A stretch of 64,000 bases of DNA. Origin: an uncultured Alphaproteobacteria bacterium. GTDB lineage: Bacteria > Pseudomonadota > Alphaproteobacteria > Micropepsales > Micropepsaceae. A program made the position numbers and the translations under genes. The notes beneath the pieces were generated by a model that was not told the DNA's origin, made no database searches, and saw only the letters and a list, made by a program, of their open reading frames with translations. The stretch spans positions 21,638 through 85,637 of the forward strand of contig CAIOYY010000015.1 of assembly GCA_903862715.1 (NCBI GenBank). The letters run 5' to 3'. Positions 19,873-29,717 of this stretch are shown piece after piece; the stretch's first letter is position 1, and each line of letters begins with the position of its first letter.

Positions 19873-20334
19873 CTAACCTTTCACCCCGACACTATCCAAC
19901 TCGGGCTGAACATTGCCTGAACGGATTGTTATCGCGCGTACAGTCTTCTTCGGCTCCGGCCTCACCAATTCGATACGCAGAAGCCCATTGTAAAGTTCCG
20001 CTTCCCGCACGGTGATGCCCTCGGCCAGCACGAAGCTGCGCTGGAACGGGCGTCCCGCAATCCCACGGTGGAGGAAAGTCTTCTCGCCGGTTTCGCTCTG
20101 TTTTCCGCGCAGGACGAGTTGATTGTCCTCTTGCGTTAATTGCAGTTCGTCCGCCGCGAACCCCGCGACGGCGACGGTGAGCAGCAGGCGATTCTCGCCG
20201 ATATGCTCGATATTGTTGGGGGGGTAACTGTCCTGGCTGGCCCGGGATGTGTGCTCGAGAAGACGTTCGATGTGATCGAAGCCGAGCAGAAAGGGGCTGG
20301 AAAAAATCCCGGAACGCATTTGAGAATGTCGCAT
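19873..20334 (-). CDS. Hsp20 family small heat shock protein
   Basis: Alpha-crystallin domain (YPPNNIEHIGENRLLLTVAVAGFAADELQLTQEDNQLVLRGKQ; RGIAGRPFQRSFVLAEGI). Confidence 0.95.
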   Translation of the reverse strand: MRHSQMRSGIFSSPFLLGFDHIERLLEHTSRASQDSYPPNNIEHIGENRLLLTVAVAGFAADELQLTQEDNQLVLRGKQSETGEKTFLHRGIAGRPFQRSFVLAEGITVREAELYNGLLRIELVRPEPKKTVRAITIRSGNVQPELDSVGVKG

Positions 20335-20506
20335 CGTCAAAGCCCTCCTTTCAGGCTTTGCGGCCCCCTTTTGGGCGGCCTTGTCTGGAAATGGCGGCCC
20401 TTAAAGGCGCCGCGTCTCTTCAAATATGGGGGGTGAAACCCTCCGTTCAAGGCGGCGCTTCCGCCTCCCTCCTTGCGAAGCGCACGCCTTCGGGGCACGA
20501 AAAGCC

Positions 20507-22297
20507 ATGCTTCGCGATGCGCCCTTTCTCGTGCTCGACGATGCCCGTCCCGGGCATGAGGAAATCGCGATCTATAGCGACCCCATCGACATCATCCGCG
20601 CAAACGATGCCTCTGCGGTCGACGCGGCGCTGAGCGCCATAGAAGCGGCGCGCGGGCGCGGCCTCCATTGCGCGGGTTATTTCTCTTACGAGCTCGGCTA
20701 TCTTCTCGAGCCGCGCCTGGCGCCGCGGATACCTGCTCGCCGCGAAGTGCCGCTTCTGTGGTTCGGCGTTTTTCGTGACAGGCAAGTGCGGCGAGGGACA
20801 GACGCCTCCGCCTGGTTCGAGGAAAATTTCACGGGCCGCGCCTATGGCGGTCCCCTGCATTTTTCCGAGACGCGCGAAAGCTACGACGAAAAATTTCGCC
20901 GCGCGCAGGATTACATCCGCGCGGGCGACATCTATCAGGTCAACCTCACTTTCCCGGCCGATTTCGCATTCGCGGGCGATCCACTGGCGCTCTATGCGCG
21001 GCTGCGCGCGCGCGGGCAGGGCGGGCACAGCGCCTATATTGAGGATGGCGTGAACACCATTCTCAGCCTGTCGCCGGAATTGTTCTTCACGCTGAAAGAG
21101 GGCGTCATCACCGCGCGACCCATGAAGGGCACCGCGCCGCGCGTCGACCATGGACCGACCGACGACAAAATGCGCGACTGGCTGCTCTCAAGCGAAAAGA
21201 ACCGCGCCGAGAATCTGATGATCGTCGATCTTATCCGCAACGATCTCGGGCGCATCGCCAAAACAGGAACGGTGAAGACGCGCGATCTTTTTGCCGTGGA
21301 ATCCTATCCGACCGTCCATCAGATGGTATCCACCGTCAGCGCCGAGCTGCGCGAACATATCGTGCCCGCCGATCTCCTGAACGCCGTATTTCCCTGCGGC
21401 TCGATCACCGGCGCGCCGAAGATCCGCGCCATGGAAATCATTCGCGAACTGGAGCCTGCGCCGCGCGGAATCTATTGCGGCGCCATCGGCGCCTTCGCGC
21501 CTGATGGTTCGGCCTCCTTCAATGTGGCCATCCGTACACTGACGATAAGGGACAATCGCGGCACGCTCGGGGTCGGCGGCGCGGTCACGGCCGATTCGGA
21601 AAGCGCAGCGGAATTTGAGGAATGCGTTCTGAAGGCGCGCTATTATACGGAAGGGCGCCCCCCCATTGCGCTGATCGAAACCATGCGATGGGAACCGGGC
21701 GCGGGCTTTGTTCTTGCCGATCTTCATCTCGACCGGCTTGCCCGCAGTGCCGCCCTTCTCGGGCTTCCGTTTGATCGTGCCCGTTTCCGCGCGGAGCTGG
21801 ACAATGCCGCATCTGATGTAGCGGCCGCGACCATGCCCATGCGCTTTCGGTTCCTGTTCGACGAGCAATCCGTTACGTCGAGGGGGGAGGGCTTTATCCC
21901 AACCACGCCTCAGACTGTGTGGCGCTATGGCCTGTCCGACCACCGGGTGCCGAGCAACGACCTGCTCGCCCGGCACAAAACCGACTGGCGGACCCTTTAT
22001 GACGCTGAGCGCGCCCACTGGAGCGCCAGGGGCGCCGACGAGGTTCTCTTTCTGAATGAAAAGGATGAACTCGCCGAGGGCGGTATCAGCAATGTGTTCC
22101 TGACGCTGGAGGGCCGTCTCATAACCCCGCCGCTCTCCTCCGGCGCGCTGGACGGGGTTCTTCGGCGCTCCCTGATCGAACGCGGCGTGTGCGCCGAGGA
22201 AACGATCACGCTCGCCATGTTGGCCCGCGCCGAAAGCCTCTGGTTCGGTAATGCGCTACGGGGCCTTGTCCGGGCCGTCCCCCTCACACCGGCGTGA
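20507..22297 (+). CDS. pabB: aminodeoxychorismate synthase component I fused to aminotransferase class IV (PabB-PabC)
   Basis: Chorismate-binding motifs (FRRAQDYIRAGDIYQVNLTF; PCGSITGAPKIRAMEII) and a C-terminal class IV aminotransferase-like region (EGGISNVFL). Confidence 0.92.
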   Translation: MLRDAPFLVLDDARPGHEEIAIYSDPIDIIRANDASAVDAALSAIEAARGRGLHCAGYFSYELGYLLEPRLAPRIPARREVPLLWFGVFRDRQVRRGTDASAWFEENFTGRAYGGPLHFSETRESYDEKFRRAQDYIRAGDIYQVNLTFPADFAFAGDPLALYARLRARGQGGHSAYIEDGVNTILSLSPELFFTLKEGVITARPMKGTAPRVDHGPTDDKMRDWLLSSEKNRAENLMIVDLIRNDLGRIAKTGTVKTRDLFAVESYPTVHQMVSTVSAELREHIVPADLLNAVFPCGSITGAPKIRAMEIIRELEPAPRGIYCGAIGAFAPDGSASFNVAIRTLTIRDNRGTLGVGGAVTADSESAAEFEECVLKARYYTEGRPPIALIETMRWEPGAGFVLADLHLDRLARSAALLGLPFDRARFRAELDNAASDVAAATMPMRFRFLFDEQSVTSRGEGFIPTTPQTVWRYGLSDHRVPSNDLLARHKTDWRTLYDAERAHWSARGADEVLFLNEKDELAEGGISNVFLTLEGRLITPPLSSGALDGVLRRSLIERGVCAEETITLAMLARAESLWFGNALRGLVRAVPLTPA

Positions 22298-22533
22298 ACC
22301 CTTTTCATGGGTGGCATTCATGCCGCGAAGGGCTTTTTGCATTTGCGTTGGGGTGCTGACATCACGTCAACGCCGAAAACCCATGTGGGAGAGGGCTTCG
22401 GAGCGGTGGATAACTTCGGAACACGTCATTTTTCCCGATAAAACGGGCGAAAACGGACACTCTTCTATGCCGCGCGGGCCGGAAATGCCGTAAAATAAGG
22501 CCATTGTATGATTCTTTCAGTGAAGGAAACCCA

Positions 22534-22851
22534 ATGGCAACCGCCGCAACTACAAAGGCTAAGGCCGCTAAAGTCGAAACCGTAAGCCTCCGTCAATTGG
22601 CCGTTCAACTGGCCGAGAAGAATGAGATGACGAACAAGGCCGCCGTTAAAGTGATGGAAGACCTCGTCGCTCTGGTCACCAAGAACCTCAAAAAAGGCGC
22701 CCGCATCCGCATCACCGGCCTCGGCATCCTGCAGGTTCGCAAGCGCGCGGCCCGCATGGGACGCAACCCGGCGACCGGCGAAGCGATCAAAATCAAAGCG
22801 AGCAAGAAGGTCGCCTTCCGCGCGTCGAAAGACCTCAAGGAAGCGATTTAA
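22534..22851 (+). CDS. HU family DNA-binding protein
   Basis: LRQLAVQLAEKNEMTNKAAVKVMEDLV...GLGILQVRKRAARMGRNPATGEAIKIKASKKVAFRASKDLK. Confidence 0.94.
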   Translation: MATAATTKAKAAKVETVSLRQLAVQLAEKNEMTNKAAVKVMEDLVALVTKNLKKGARIRITGLGILQVRKRAARMGRNPATGEAIKIKASKKVAFRASKDLKEAI

Positions 22852-22891
22852 TCGCCGAAGATTATTTGCCAGCGCGTTTGGCTGTGCATTC

Positions 22892-22928
22892 AAGGCCCCG
22901 TATGCCGACCGGCAGCGGGGCCTTTTGT
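22892..22928 (+). terminator. rho-independent terminator after the HU gene
   Basis: AAGGCCCCG...CGGGGCCTTTTG hairpin with a short T tract. Confidence 0.75.
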
Positions 22929-23115
22929 CTTCGGTTCCCATTAAAGCGCGCGTTCCCGTTCAAGCTCCAGCTTTGCGGAGGGCCAGCGTTGCGAACGGAA
23001 TGTCATCCCGGCGCGCGATCGATGTCGTGAACGGTCGACTTCGCGTCATCATCCGTAATTCACGGAACCTAATCTCCTTGGCGCGCGTTCTTGGGACACG
23101 CATAAAAACAAGGAG

Positions 23116-23490
23116 ATGCACATGCCCACACCAAGCGGTCACACGACGGCAATCCTCGCTTCCAAAGTTCAGGGAACGAAGGTTTACAATCAGACCGGCG
23201 ACAAGATCGGTCACGTCGAAGACATCGTTCTCGACAAGGTATCCAACCAGATCATGTTTGCCGTGCTCGGCTTTGGCGGGTTCCTTGGCGCCGGCGAGAA
23301 ATATTATCCGGTTCCGTGGTCGGCGCTCGATTACAGCAAGGATGAAGGCGGCTACGTCATCCCCATGGACAAGGACACGTTGGAAAAAGCGCCGTCCTAT
23401 GCAATGGACGATCTCATCGCGGGTGACGGTGCCAGCTCGGAAATCCGCGCGACGACCTACGACTATTACAAGGTCCAGCCTTACTGGTGA
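23116..23490 (+). CDS. PRC-barrel domain protein
   Basis: VQGTKVYNQTGDKIGHVEDIVLDKVSNQIMFAVLGFGGFLGAGEKYYPVPWSAL. Confidence 0.93.
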   Translation: MHMPTPSGHTTAILASKVQGTKVYNQTGDKIGHVEDIVLDKVSNQIMFAVLGFGGFLGAGEKYYPVPWSALDYSKDEGGYVIPMDKDTLEKAPSYAMDDLIAGDGASSEIRATTYDYYKVQPYW

Positions 23491-23499
23491 GACTTTGAG

Positions 23500-23540
23500 G
23501 AACAGCGGTGGTGATACCGCCGCTGTTTCCGACTTCTTTT
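23500..23540 (+). terminator. rho-independent terminator after the PRC-barrel gene
   Basis: AACAGCGGTGGTGATACCGCCGCTGTT hairpin followed by TCCGACTTCTTTT. Confidence 0.65.
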
Positions 23541-23632
23541 GCGGATGCATTCTTTGCCGTTCTTTTGCTGACAGCGCGCGTGTCGCGTCAAAGGCGAAAG
23601 GGCGGCAAAGTTTTTTGGATCGTGGTACGGTT

Positions 23633-23908
23633 CTATCGTTGCCACGAAGGCGGAACTGGCGGCAAATCCCCCCAAGGACTTTCATGATTCGGCGAATCGT
23701 TTATGGCGCGGCTGGAGGGCTCTCCCGTCAGCATGGGATTGACCCCGTCATAAAACCAGCATTGCGGAATGCCATTATGCTCGCTGTGAAATGAAATGCG
23801 TCCATAGTTTGCGCGTGCATTCATTTCTGCGAGAAGCTCGTCATTCAATCGCATCCAACCTTGGTCAGTAAGAAGAAGGCTCTCCTCGATGACACCTTCC
23901 TGGTTCAC
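23633..23908 (-). CDS. hypothetical protein
   Basis: 91-aa ORF with GTG start just after a TonB-like gene; balanced composition, no recognised family. Confidence 0.5.
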   Translation of the reverse strand: MNQEGVIEESLLLTDQGWMRLNDELLAEMNARANYGRISFHSEHNGIPQCWFYDGVNPMLTGEPSSRAINDSPNHESPWGDLPPVPPSWQR

Positions 23909-23914
23909 CTTGGT

Positions 23915-24727
23915 CTAGCGTTCATATTTTGCGCTCTCTTCAAGGGCGGCAGTTGGTTGGCGCCTATGTTGCTGCGAAATCGACGGCACCCCTTGGCATC
24001 CCAGTATGGGGGCATCAAATATCTGGAATGAGATGACCTGGCTTACCCACATCGACGATGGCTGGCCATTTACTGTTCCTGCATCATAGCGAAAACGCCT
24101 CACGGCATTGGCTGACGCTTCGTCGATGTTTGGGTAACCACTCGAACCTTCGATGCGAACATCGCTGACGAGGCCGTCTCTACCGACCAAAATCCGTAAG
24201 ACTGTCTTGCCGGTTTCTCCCCGTCTGAGGGCCCCGTATGGGTAATCATTTATGCCTATGGAATTTCCATGGTCGCCATGACTCGGCTCGACGACCGTGT
24301 CGCCCGGATAGATGTCCGTTCCGCCCGGAAGATCGGGCAGCATATACATTTCGGCGGATTCCAAAGGAAGCGTCCAGGTCACATCCGCCAGGACGCGGGC
24401 GGTTGTCGGAACACCTTCCAATGTCGTGGGCGGATCGGAAAGACGCGCTGCGCGCACCGTAATGAGCGCGGCATCATCAAGAAGCGGATAGCCCGTCGGT
24501 TCTCGCATTTCGACATGGGTCACTGCGCCGTCCGGTCCGATGGTAAGCTCAATGACTGCCGTGCCCTCTTGGTTCGCCGCCAATGCTTCCAGGGGATATG
24601 AAGTTGCGCCCATCGGGACGGCCATACGCGGCAGAACTTCGTCCGCCGCGAGCACCGAAGTCTGCGCGGCACCCAGCGCAGCAACCGTAACTACAGGAAA
24701 GGAGATACGACTTAAGTGCTTGCCCAA
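23915..24727 (-). CDS. TonB-C domain protein with two TonB-like C-terminal domains
   Basis: Signal peptide; two repeats of the TonB_C type (GTAVIELTIGPDGAVTHVEMREPTGYPLLDDAAL... and GKTVLRILVGRDGLVSDVRIEGSSGYPNIDEASANAVRRFRY). Confidence 0.85.
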   Translation of the reverse strand: MGKHLSRISFPVVTVAALGAAQTSVLAADEVLPRMAVPMGATSYPLEALAANQEGTAVIELTIGPDGAVTHVEMREPTGYPLLDDAALITVRAARLSDPPTTLEGVPTTARVLADVTWTLPLESAEMYMLPDLPGGTDIYPGDTVVEPSHGDHGNSIGINDYPYGALRRGETGKTVLRILVGRDGLVSDVRIEGSSGYPNIDEASANAVRRFRYDAGTVNGQPSSMWVSQVISFQIFDAPILGCQGVPSISQQHRRQPTAALEESAKYER

Positions 24728-24825
24728 GGCAGTGCCCCCAAACGTCGCTTCGGCAGACTAAGCGCGAAGAAACGAGGGCTGCAATAGGAGGTCGGGTATA
24801 AGAATCGTGAAGGGACGGGCCGGCT

Positions 24826-24857
24826 AAAACAAAAACGGCGCCCGAGGGGGCGCCGCT
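24826..24857 (-). terminator. rho-independent terminator after tRNA-Ala
   Basis: Minus strand CGGCGCCCCCTCGGGCGCCGTTTTTGTTTT. Confidence 0.8.
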
Positions 24858-24877
24858 TGATCGTTCCGGAAGGAATT

Positions 24878-24953
<76 letters not shown>

Positions 24954-25005
24954 ATCCGGCGCTGGAACACCCGTGACGAAGCACGAATGTTCCGACTGGG
25001 TATCT

Positions 25006-25494
25006 CTATCCTTCTTCCTTGTCGAGATCGGCGTCGATGATATCCGAGACATCTTCCTCGTCTTCTTCGACTTCCTCGAGCAGGGTGTCGTCGTCCTCGT
25101 CGTCATCGTCGTCGAGGTCTTCGAATTCTTCCTCTTCCTCATCGGCGTCTTCCGTCACCGACATGCCGGGAGAGGCTTCTTCTTCCTCGTCTTCAACGAC
25201 TTCCTCGACGATGTCGCCTTCGACTTCGTCGGCGGCCTCTTCTTCTTCGGCCTCTTCGACTTCCTCCTCGTCCTCGTCCTCGAGTTCCTCGTCATCCTCC
25301 GCGTCGGCGACAACACTGGCAGGGCCAGCCGCTTTGGCAGGTTCCGGCGCGCGCGTGCGGCGCTGCTTCAGAAGAATTTCAGGCTCGAAAGAGAAGGCGC
25401 ATTTCGGGCATTCGATGGGACGTTTTTGAAGGTCGTAAAAGCGTGCCGCACAAGAAGGGCAAACGCGTTTCGTCCCGAGATCCGTCTTGGTCAA
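25006..25494 (-). CDS. TIGR02300-type (FYDLN_acid) zinc-ribbon protein with a poly-acidic tail
   Basis: LTKTDLGTKRVCPSCAARFYDLQKRPIECPKCAFSFEPE followed by a long Glu/Asp tract; TTG start inferred. Confidence 0.88.
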   Translation of the reverse strand: MTKTDLGTKRVCPSCAARFYDLQKRPIECPKCAFSFEPEILLKQRRTRAPEPAKAAGPASVVADAEDDEELEDEDEEEVEEAEEEEAADEVEGDIVEEVVEDEEEEASPGMSVTEDADEEEEEFEDLDDDDDEDDDTLLEEVEEDEEDVSDIIDADLDKEEG

Positions 25495-25624
25495 GTTTAT
25501 ACTTCCCGCGCAAGAACAAGTGGTCAGAAGGGCGGTGGGTTTGCCATGATCAAGCCGACCTGTCAAAGCTCCCGGCGCAAATCCGGGCTCCGCCCCGTTT
25601 CCCGCCTCGAATATGGTTCTCCCC

Positions 25625-26974
25625 ATGCACGATTCCAGTGCCCCCCAACCGCTTCAGGCCGCGAAAAGCGGGCCACTCACGGGGACGGTTCTTGCCCCCG
25701 GCGACAAATCCATCTCCCACCGCGCCCTGATCCTCGGCGCCATGACCGTCGGGGAAACCCGCATCGAAGGGCTTCTCGAAGCCGAAGACGTGGTGAACAC
25801 CGCAGGCGCCATGCGTAGCCTCGGGGCCTCGCTCGAACGCCTGGGTACGGGCGCCTGGCGCGTTCAGGGTGTGGGTGTCGGCGGCTTTTCGCAGCCCGAT
25901 GGCCCCCTCGATTTTGGCAATTCCGGCACCGGCTGCCGCCTTTCGATGGGCGCGGTGGCGACGACCCCCATCGCCGCCACCTTTACGGGCGATGCTTCCT
26001 TATGCCGCCGCCCGATGAAACGCGTGCTCGAACCGCTGGCGGCCTTCGGACTTGGCTGGAGTGGGAACGATAAGGGGCTTCTGCCGCTGACCCTCACCGG
26101 CGCGGCCGATCCGCTTCCGATCCGTTATATCCTGAAAGTTCCCTCCGCCCAGGTGAAGTCGGCATTGTTGCTCGCCGCGCTGAACGTGCCGGGCACCTCG
26201 ACCATCATCGAGCCCATCGCCACTCGCGATCATACCGAACGCATGCTCCGCGCCTTCGGCGCCGCCATCTCGCTTGAGGAAACCGCGGAAGGCATGGCGA
26301 TTTCGATTACCGGCGAAACCGATTTGAAGCCCGCCGCGATTGCGGTTCCGGCCGATCCGTCCTCGGCGGCCTTTCCGCTGGTCGCGGCCCTCATCACGCC
26401 GGGCTCCGACATTCTGCTCGAACGCGTGATGCTGAATCCAAGCCGCACCGGCATATTGCAGACGCTGAAGGAAATGGGCGGCGACATCACGATCGAGAAC
26501 GAACGTGATATCGGCGGCGAAATCGTCGGCGATATTCGTGTGCGCCATTCCGCGCTGAAGGGCGTCGATGTACCCCCCGAACGCGCGCCCTCGATGATCG
26601 ACGAATTCCCCGTTCTCTCGATCGCGGCGGCCTTTGCCGAAGGCCCAACGACCATGCGCGGCCTCGAAGAATTGCGCGTCAAGGAAAGCGATCGGCTTTC
26701 CGCCGTTGCCGCCGGGCTCAAATCCTGCGGCGTTGCCGTCACCGAAAGCCCCGACGGGCTTGTGGTCGAGGGTTGCGGCCCTGAGGGCGTCAAAGGCGGT
26801 GGTCATGTGCTGACCCATATGGATCACCGCATCGCCATGAGCTTTCTCGTGATGGGCGGCGCGTCGCGCGAACCCGTTCACGTCGATGACAGCGCGATGA
26901 TCGCGACCAGCTTTCCGAATTTCGAAAGCCTGATGGCCGGGCCCGGCGCCCTCATACAGAGACCGAATTCGTGA
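25625..26974 (+). CDS. aroA: 3-phosphoshikimate 1-carboxyvinyltransferase
   Basis: [60 protein letters not shown]. Confidence 0.97.
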   Translation: MHDSSAPQPLQAAKSGPLTGTVLAPGDKSISHRALILGAMTVGETRIEGLLEAEDVVNTAGAMRSLGASLERLGTGAWRVQGVGVGGFSQPDGPLDFGNSGTGCRLSMGAVATTPIAATFTGDASLCRRPMKRVLEPLAAFGLGWSGNDKGLLPLTLTGAADPLPIRYILKVPSAQVKSALLLAALNVPGTSTIIEPIATRDHTERMLRAFGAAISLEETAEGMAISITGETDLKPAAIAVPADPSSAAFPLVAALITPGSDILLERVMLNPSRTGILQTLKEMGGDITIENERDIGGEIVGDIRVRHSALKGVDVPPERAPSMIDEFPVLSIAAAFAEGPTTMRGLEELRVKESDRLSAVAAGLKSCGVAVTESPDGLVVEGCGPEGVKGGGHVLTHMDHRIAMSFLVMGGASREPVHVDDSAMIATSFPNFESLMAGPGALIQRPNS

Positions 26975-27642
26975 CGGACGTGCCTGTCACCGCTCCCGTT
27001 ATCGCCATCGACGGCACCGCCGCCTGTGGCAAGGGCACGCTCGCCCGCAAACTCGGGCTTCATTACGGCTTCGCCCATCTGGATTCCGGCGCGCTCTACC
27101 GTCTGGTCGCGTTGGGCCTGATCGACAGCCAGGGCGATCCCCACGATCACGCCGCCGCCGAACGCGCCGCCCGCGCCATCGATCTTTCGCGCATCGGCGA
27201 TCCCAAAATCCGCACCGACGTGGTCGGCAAGGCGGCGTCCACCGTTGCCGCCTTTCCGGGCGTACGCGCGGCCCTGTTCGCGTATCAGCGCGCCTTCGCC
27301 GCCCGGCCACCCGACGGCAAACGCGGCGCCGTGATCGACGGCCGCGATATCGGCACGGTCATCGCGCCAGAGGCCCCGGCAAAGCTCTTTATCGATGCCA
27401 AGCCGGAAATCCGCGCCCGCCGCCGCCGCCTGGAGCTCGCCTCCCACGGTATTGTCCGGGACGAGGCCGAAATCCTCAGCGAACTCCTTGCCCGCGACGC
27501 CGCCGACCGCAGCCGTCCGATCTCCCCCTTGAGAGAGGCCCCGGACGCCATGTTGCTCGATACCAGCGATTTGGGTATAGACGCGGCGTTCGCGGCGGCC
27601 TTGGCTTTGGTCGATCCCAAAATTCGTCCAAAGCTCGTTTGA
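26971..27642 (+). CDS. cmk: cytidylate kinase
   Basis: [45 protein letters not shown]. Confidence 0.96.
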   Translation: MTDVPVTAPVIAIDGTAACGKGTLARKLGLHYGFAHLDSGALYRLVALGLIDSQGDPHDHAAAERAARAIDLSRIGDPKIRTDVVGKAASTVAAFPGVRAALFAYQRAFAARPPDGKRGAVIDGRDIGTVIAPEAPAKLFIDAKPEIRARRRRLELASHGIVRDEAEILSELLARDAADRSRPISPLREAPDAMLLDTSDLGIDAAFAAALALVDPKIRPKLV

Positions 27643-27801
27643 TTCGCTCGCGGTCCGTCTGAAGGGGCTTAAAGGAGGCCCGACGGCTCCGCCGAGTTTC
27701 GCCGTGAAAACATCTCGCAAACTTCAACCCCCCGATTTTCGGGGCCGGTCGTGCTGGCGCGAACGCGCGAAGCCGGTCGTCAACTCATTACAGGAGCATT
27801 C

Positions 27802-29514
27802 ATGGCAAGAGCTGCCGAAAGCATTTCCTCCCCCAGCCGCGACGAATTTGCGGCCATGCTCGAAGAGAGCTTTATCGATCGCGCCCCCGCCGAAGGTTCG
27901 GTGGTCCGTGGCGAGATCGTCGCCATCGAAAACGATTTCGTCATTGTCGACGTCGGTCTGAAGACCGAGGGCCGCGTGCCGCTGAAGGAATTCGGCGTCG
28001 CTGGAATGGCGCCCACGGTTGCCGTCGGCGATCAGGTCGAAGTCTATATCGAACGGGTGGAAAATGCGCTCGGCGAAGCCGTGCTCTCGCGTGATAAGGC
28101 CCGCCGCGAAGAATCCTGGACCCGCCTTGAAAAGGCGTTTGAAGATGTCGGCCGCGTACAGGGCGTGATCTTCGGCCGCGTGAAGGGCGGCTTCACCGTC
28201 GATCTTGACGGCGCGGTCGCGTTCCTTCCGGGCAGCCAGGTCGATGTGCGCCCGGTGCGCGATGTCGGCCCGCTGATGAACATTCAGCAGACCTTCCAGA
28301 TTCTGAAAATGGATCGCCGCCGCGGCAACATCGTCGTGTCGCGTAGAGCCGTTCTTGAAGAACGCCGCGCCGAGGAACGTTCGGAACTCGTCGCAAGCCT
28401 CGCCGAAGGCCAGGAGGTCGAAGGTACCGTCAAGAACATCACCGATTACGGCGCGTTCGTCGATCTCGGCGGCGTTGATGGATTGCTGCATGTCACCGAC
28501 ATTGCATGGCGCCGCGTTTCGCATCCGACCGAAGTCCTCACCGTCGGCCAGAATGTCCGCGTCCAGATCATCAAGGTGAACCAGGATACGCAGCGCATCA
28601 GCCTCGGCATGAAGCAGCTCCAGACCGATCCGTGGGAAGGCGTGGGCGTCAAATACCCCGTCGGCACGCGCTTCAAGGGCAAGGTCACGAATGTCACCGA
28701 TTACGGCGCCTTCGTGGAGCTGGAAGCGGGCGTCGAAGGCCTCGTTCATGTGTCGGAAATGAGCTGGGTGAAGAAGAACGTTCACCCCAACAAGATCGTC
28801 GTTCCCGGTCACGAAGTCGAAGTCATGGTACTGGAAGTCGATTCCAACAAGCGCCGCATCAGCCTCGGCCTGAAGCAGTGCATGGAAAATCCGTGGAGCG
28901 ACTTCACCGAAAAGCATCCGGTGGGCAGCATCATGGAAGGCGAAATCCGCAACATCACCGAGTTCGGTCTGTTCGTCGGACTTCCCGGCGACATCGACGG
29001 CATGGTGCATCTCTCCGACCTTTCCTGGGACAAGCAGGGCGATGTCGCGGTGCAGGATTATGAAAAGGGCCAGACCGTTCAGGTCAAAGTCCTCGACGTC
29101 GATCCCGAGAAGGAACGCATCAGCCTTGGCATCAAGCAGCTTGCGGGCGATCCGATGGACAAAGTCGGCGACCTCAAGAAAGGCCGTGTCGTCACGGTCA
29201 CCGTTATCGAAGTGCAGGATGGCGGTCTTGAAGTCGAACTCAGCGAAGGCGTCCGCGCCTACATCAAGCGCGCCGATCTCGCGCGCGATCGCGCCGATCA
29301 GCGTCCGGAACGTTTCGGCGTCGGCGACAAAATCGATGCGATGATCACCAACGCCGACAAGGCCGGCCGCAAGATCAATCTGTCGATCAAGGCCCGCGAA
29401 ATGGCGGAAGAGAAGGAAGCCGTGCAGCAATACGGCTCCTCCGATTCCGGCGCCTCGCTCGGCGACATTCTGGGTGCCGCTCTGTCGCGCGCGCAGAAGA
29501 AGGACGGCGAATAA
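27802..29514 (+). CDS. rpsA: 30S ribosomal protein S1
   Basis: Repeated S1 domains (VKNITDYGAFVDLGGVDGLLHVTDIAWRR; VTNVTDYGAFVELEAGVEGLVHVSEMSW). Confidence 0.97.
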   Translation: MARAAESISSPSRDEFAAMLEESFIDRAPAEGSVVRGEIVAIENDFVIVDVGLKTEGRVPLKEFGVAGMAPTVAVGDQVEVYIERVENALGEAVLSRDKARREESWTRLEKAFEDVGRVQGVIFGRVKGGFTVDLDGAVAFLPGSQVDVRPVRDVGPLMNIQQTFQILKMDRRRGNIVVSRRAVLEERRAEERSELVASLAEGQEVEGTVKNITDYGAFVDLGGVDGLLHVTDIAWRRVSHPTEVLTVGQNVRVQIIKVNQDTQRISLGMKQLQTDPWEGVGVKYPVGTRFKGKVTNVTDYGAFVELEAGVEGLVHVSEMSWVKKNVHPNKIVVPGHEVEVMVLEVDSNKRRISLGLKQCMENPWSDFTEKHPVGSIMEGEIRNITEFGLFVGLPGDIDGMVHLSDLSWDKQGDVAVQDYEKGQTVQVKVLDVDPEKERISLGIKQLAGDPMDKVGDLKKGRVVTVTVIEVQDGGLEVELSEGVRAYIKRADLARDRADQRPERFGVGDKIDAMITNADKAGRKINLSIKAREMAEEKEAVQQYGSSDSGASLGDILGAALSRAQKKDGE

Positions 29515-29540
29515 GGGGCAGGTAACGTCCCGTATTTAAA

Positions 29541-29586
29541 AGGCAAAGGCGCTCTTTCCGGAAGGAAAGGGCGCCTTTCTTTTTTC
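29541..29586 (+). terminator. rho-independent terminator after rpsA
   Basis: AAAGGCGCTCTTTCC-GGAA-GGAAAGGGCGCCTTTCTTTTTT. Confidence 0.88.
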
Positions 29587-29717
29587 ACAATGCCGCGGGT
29601 GCTTCTTTCACAATGCCGCGGGGTGCTTCCGGGATGTCCTTGTGGGCGCAAGCAATTCCCCATAATCTTCGCGTAATAGCGTCGTTTCAACGGGCGCTGC
29701 TTCGGGGGAGAGACAAT

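Noticed and set aside
25019-25429. Poly-Ser ORF (136 aa) on the + strand
   Set aside because: Antisense of the GAA/GAC-rich acidic tail of the FYDLN protein.
27724-29430. 568-aa minus-strand ORF opposite rpsA
   Set aside because: Shadow ORF of a GC-rich gene. The product is His/Asp/Phe-rich with no domain, while the + strand encodes clear S1 repeats.
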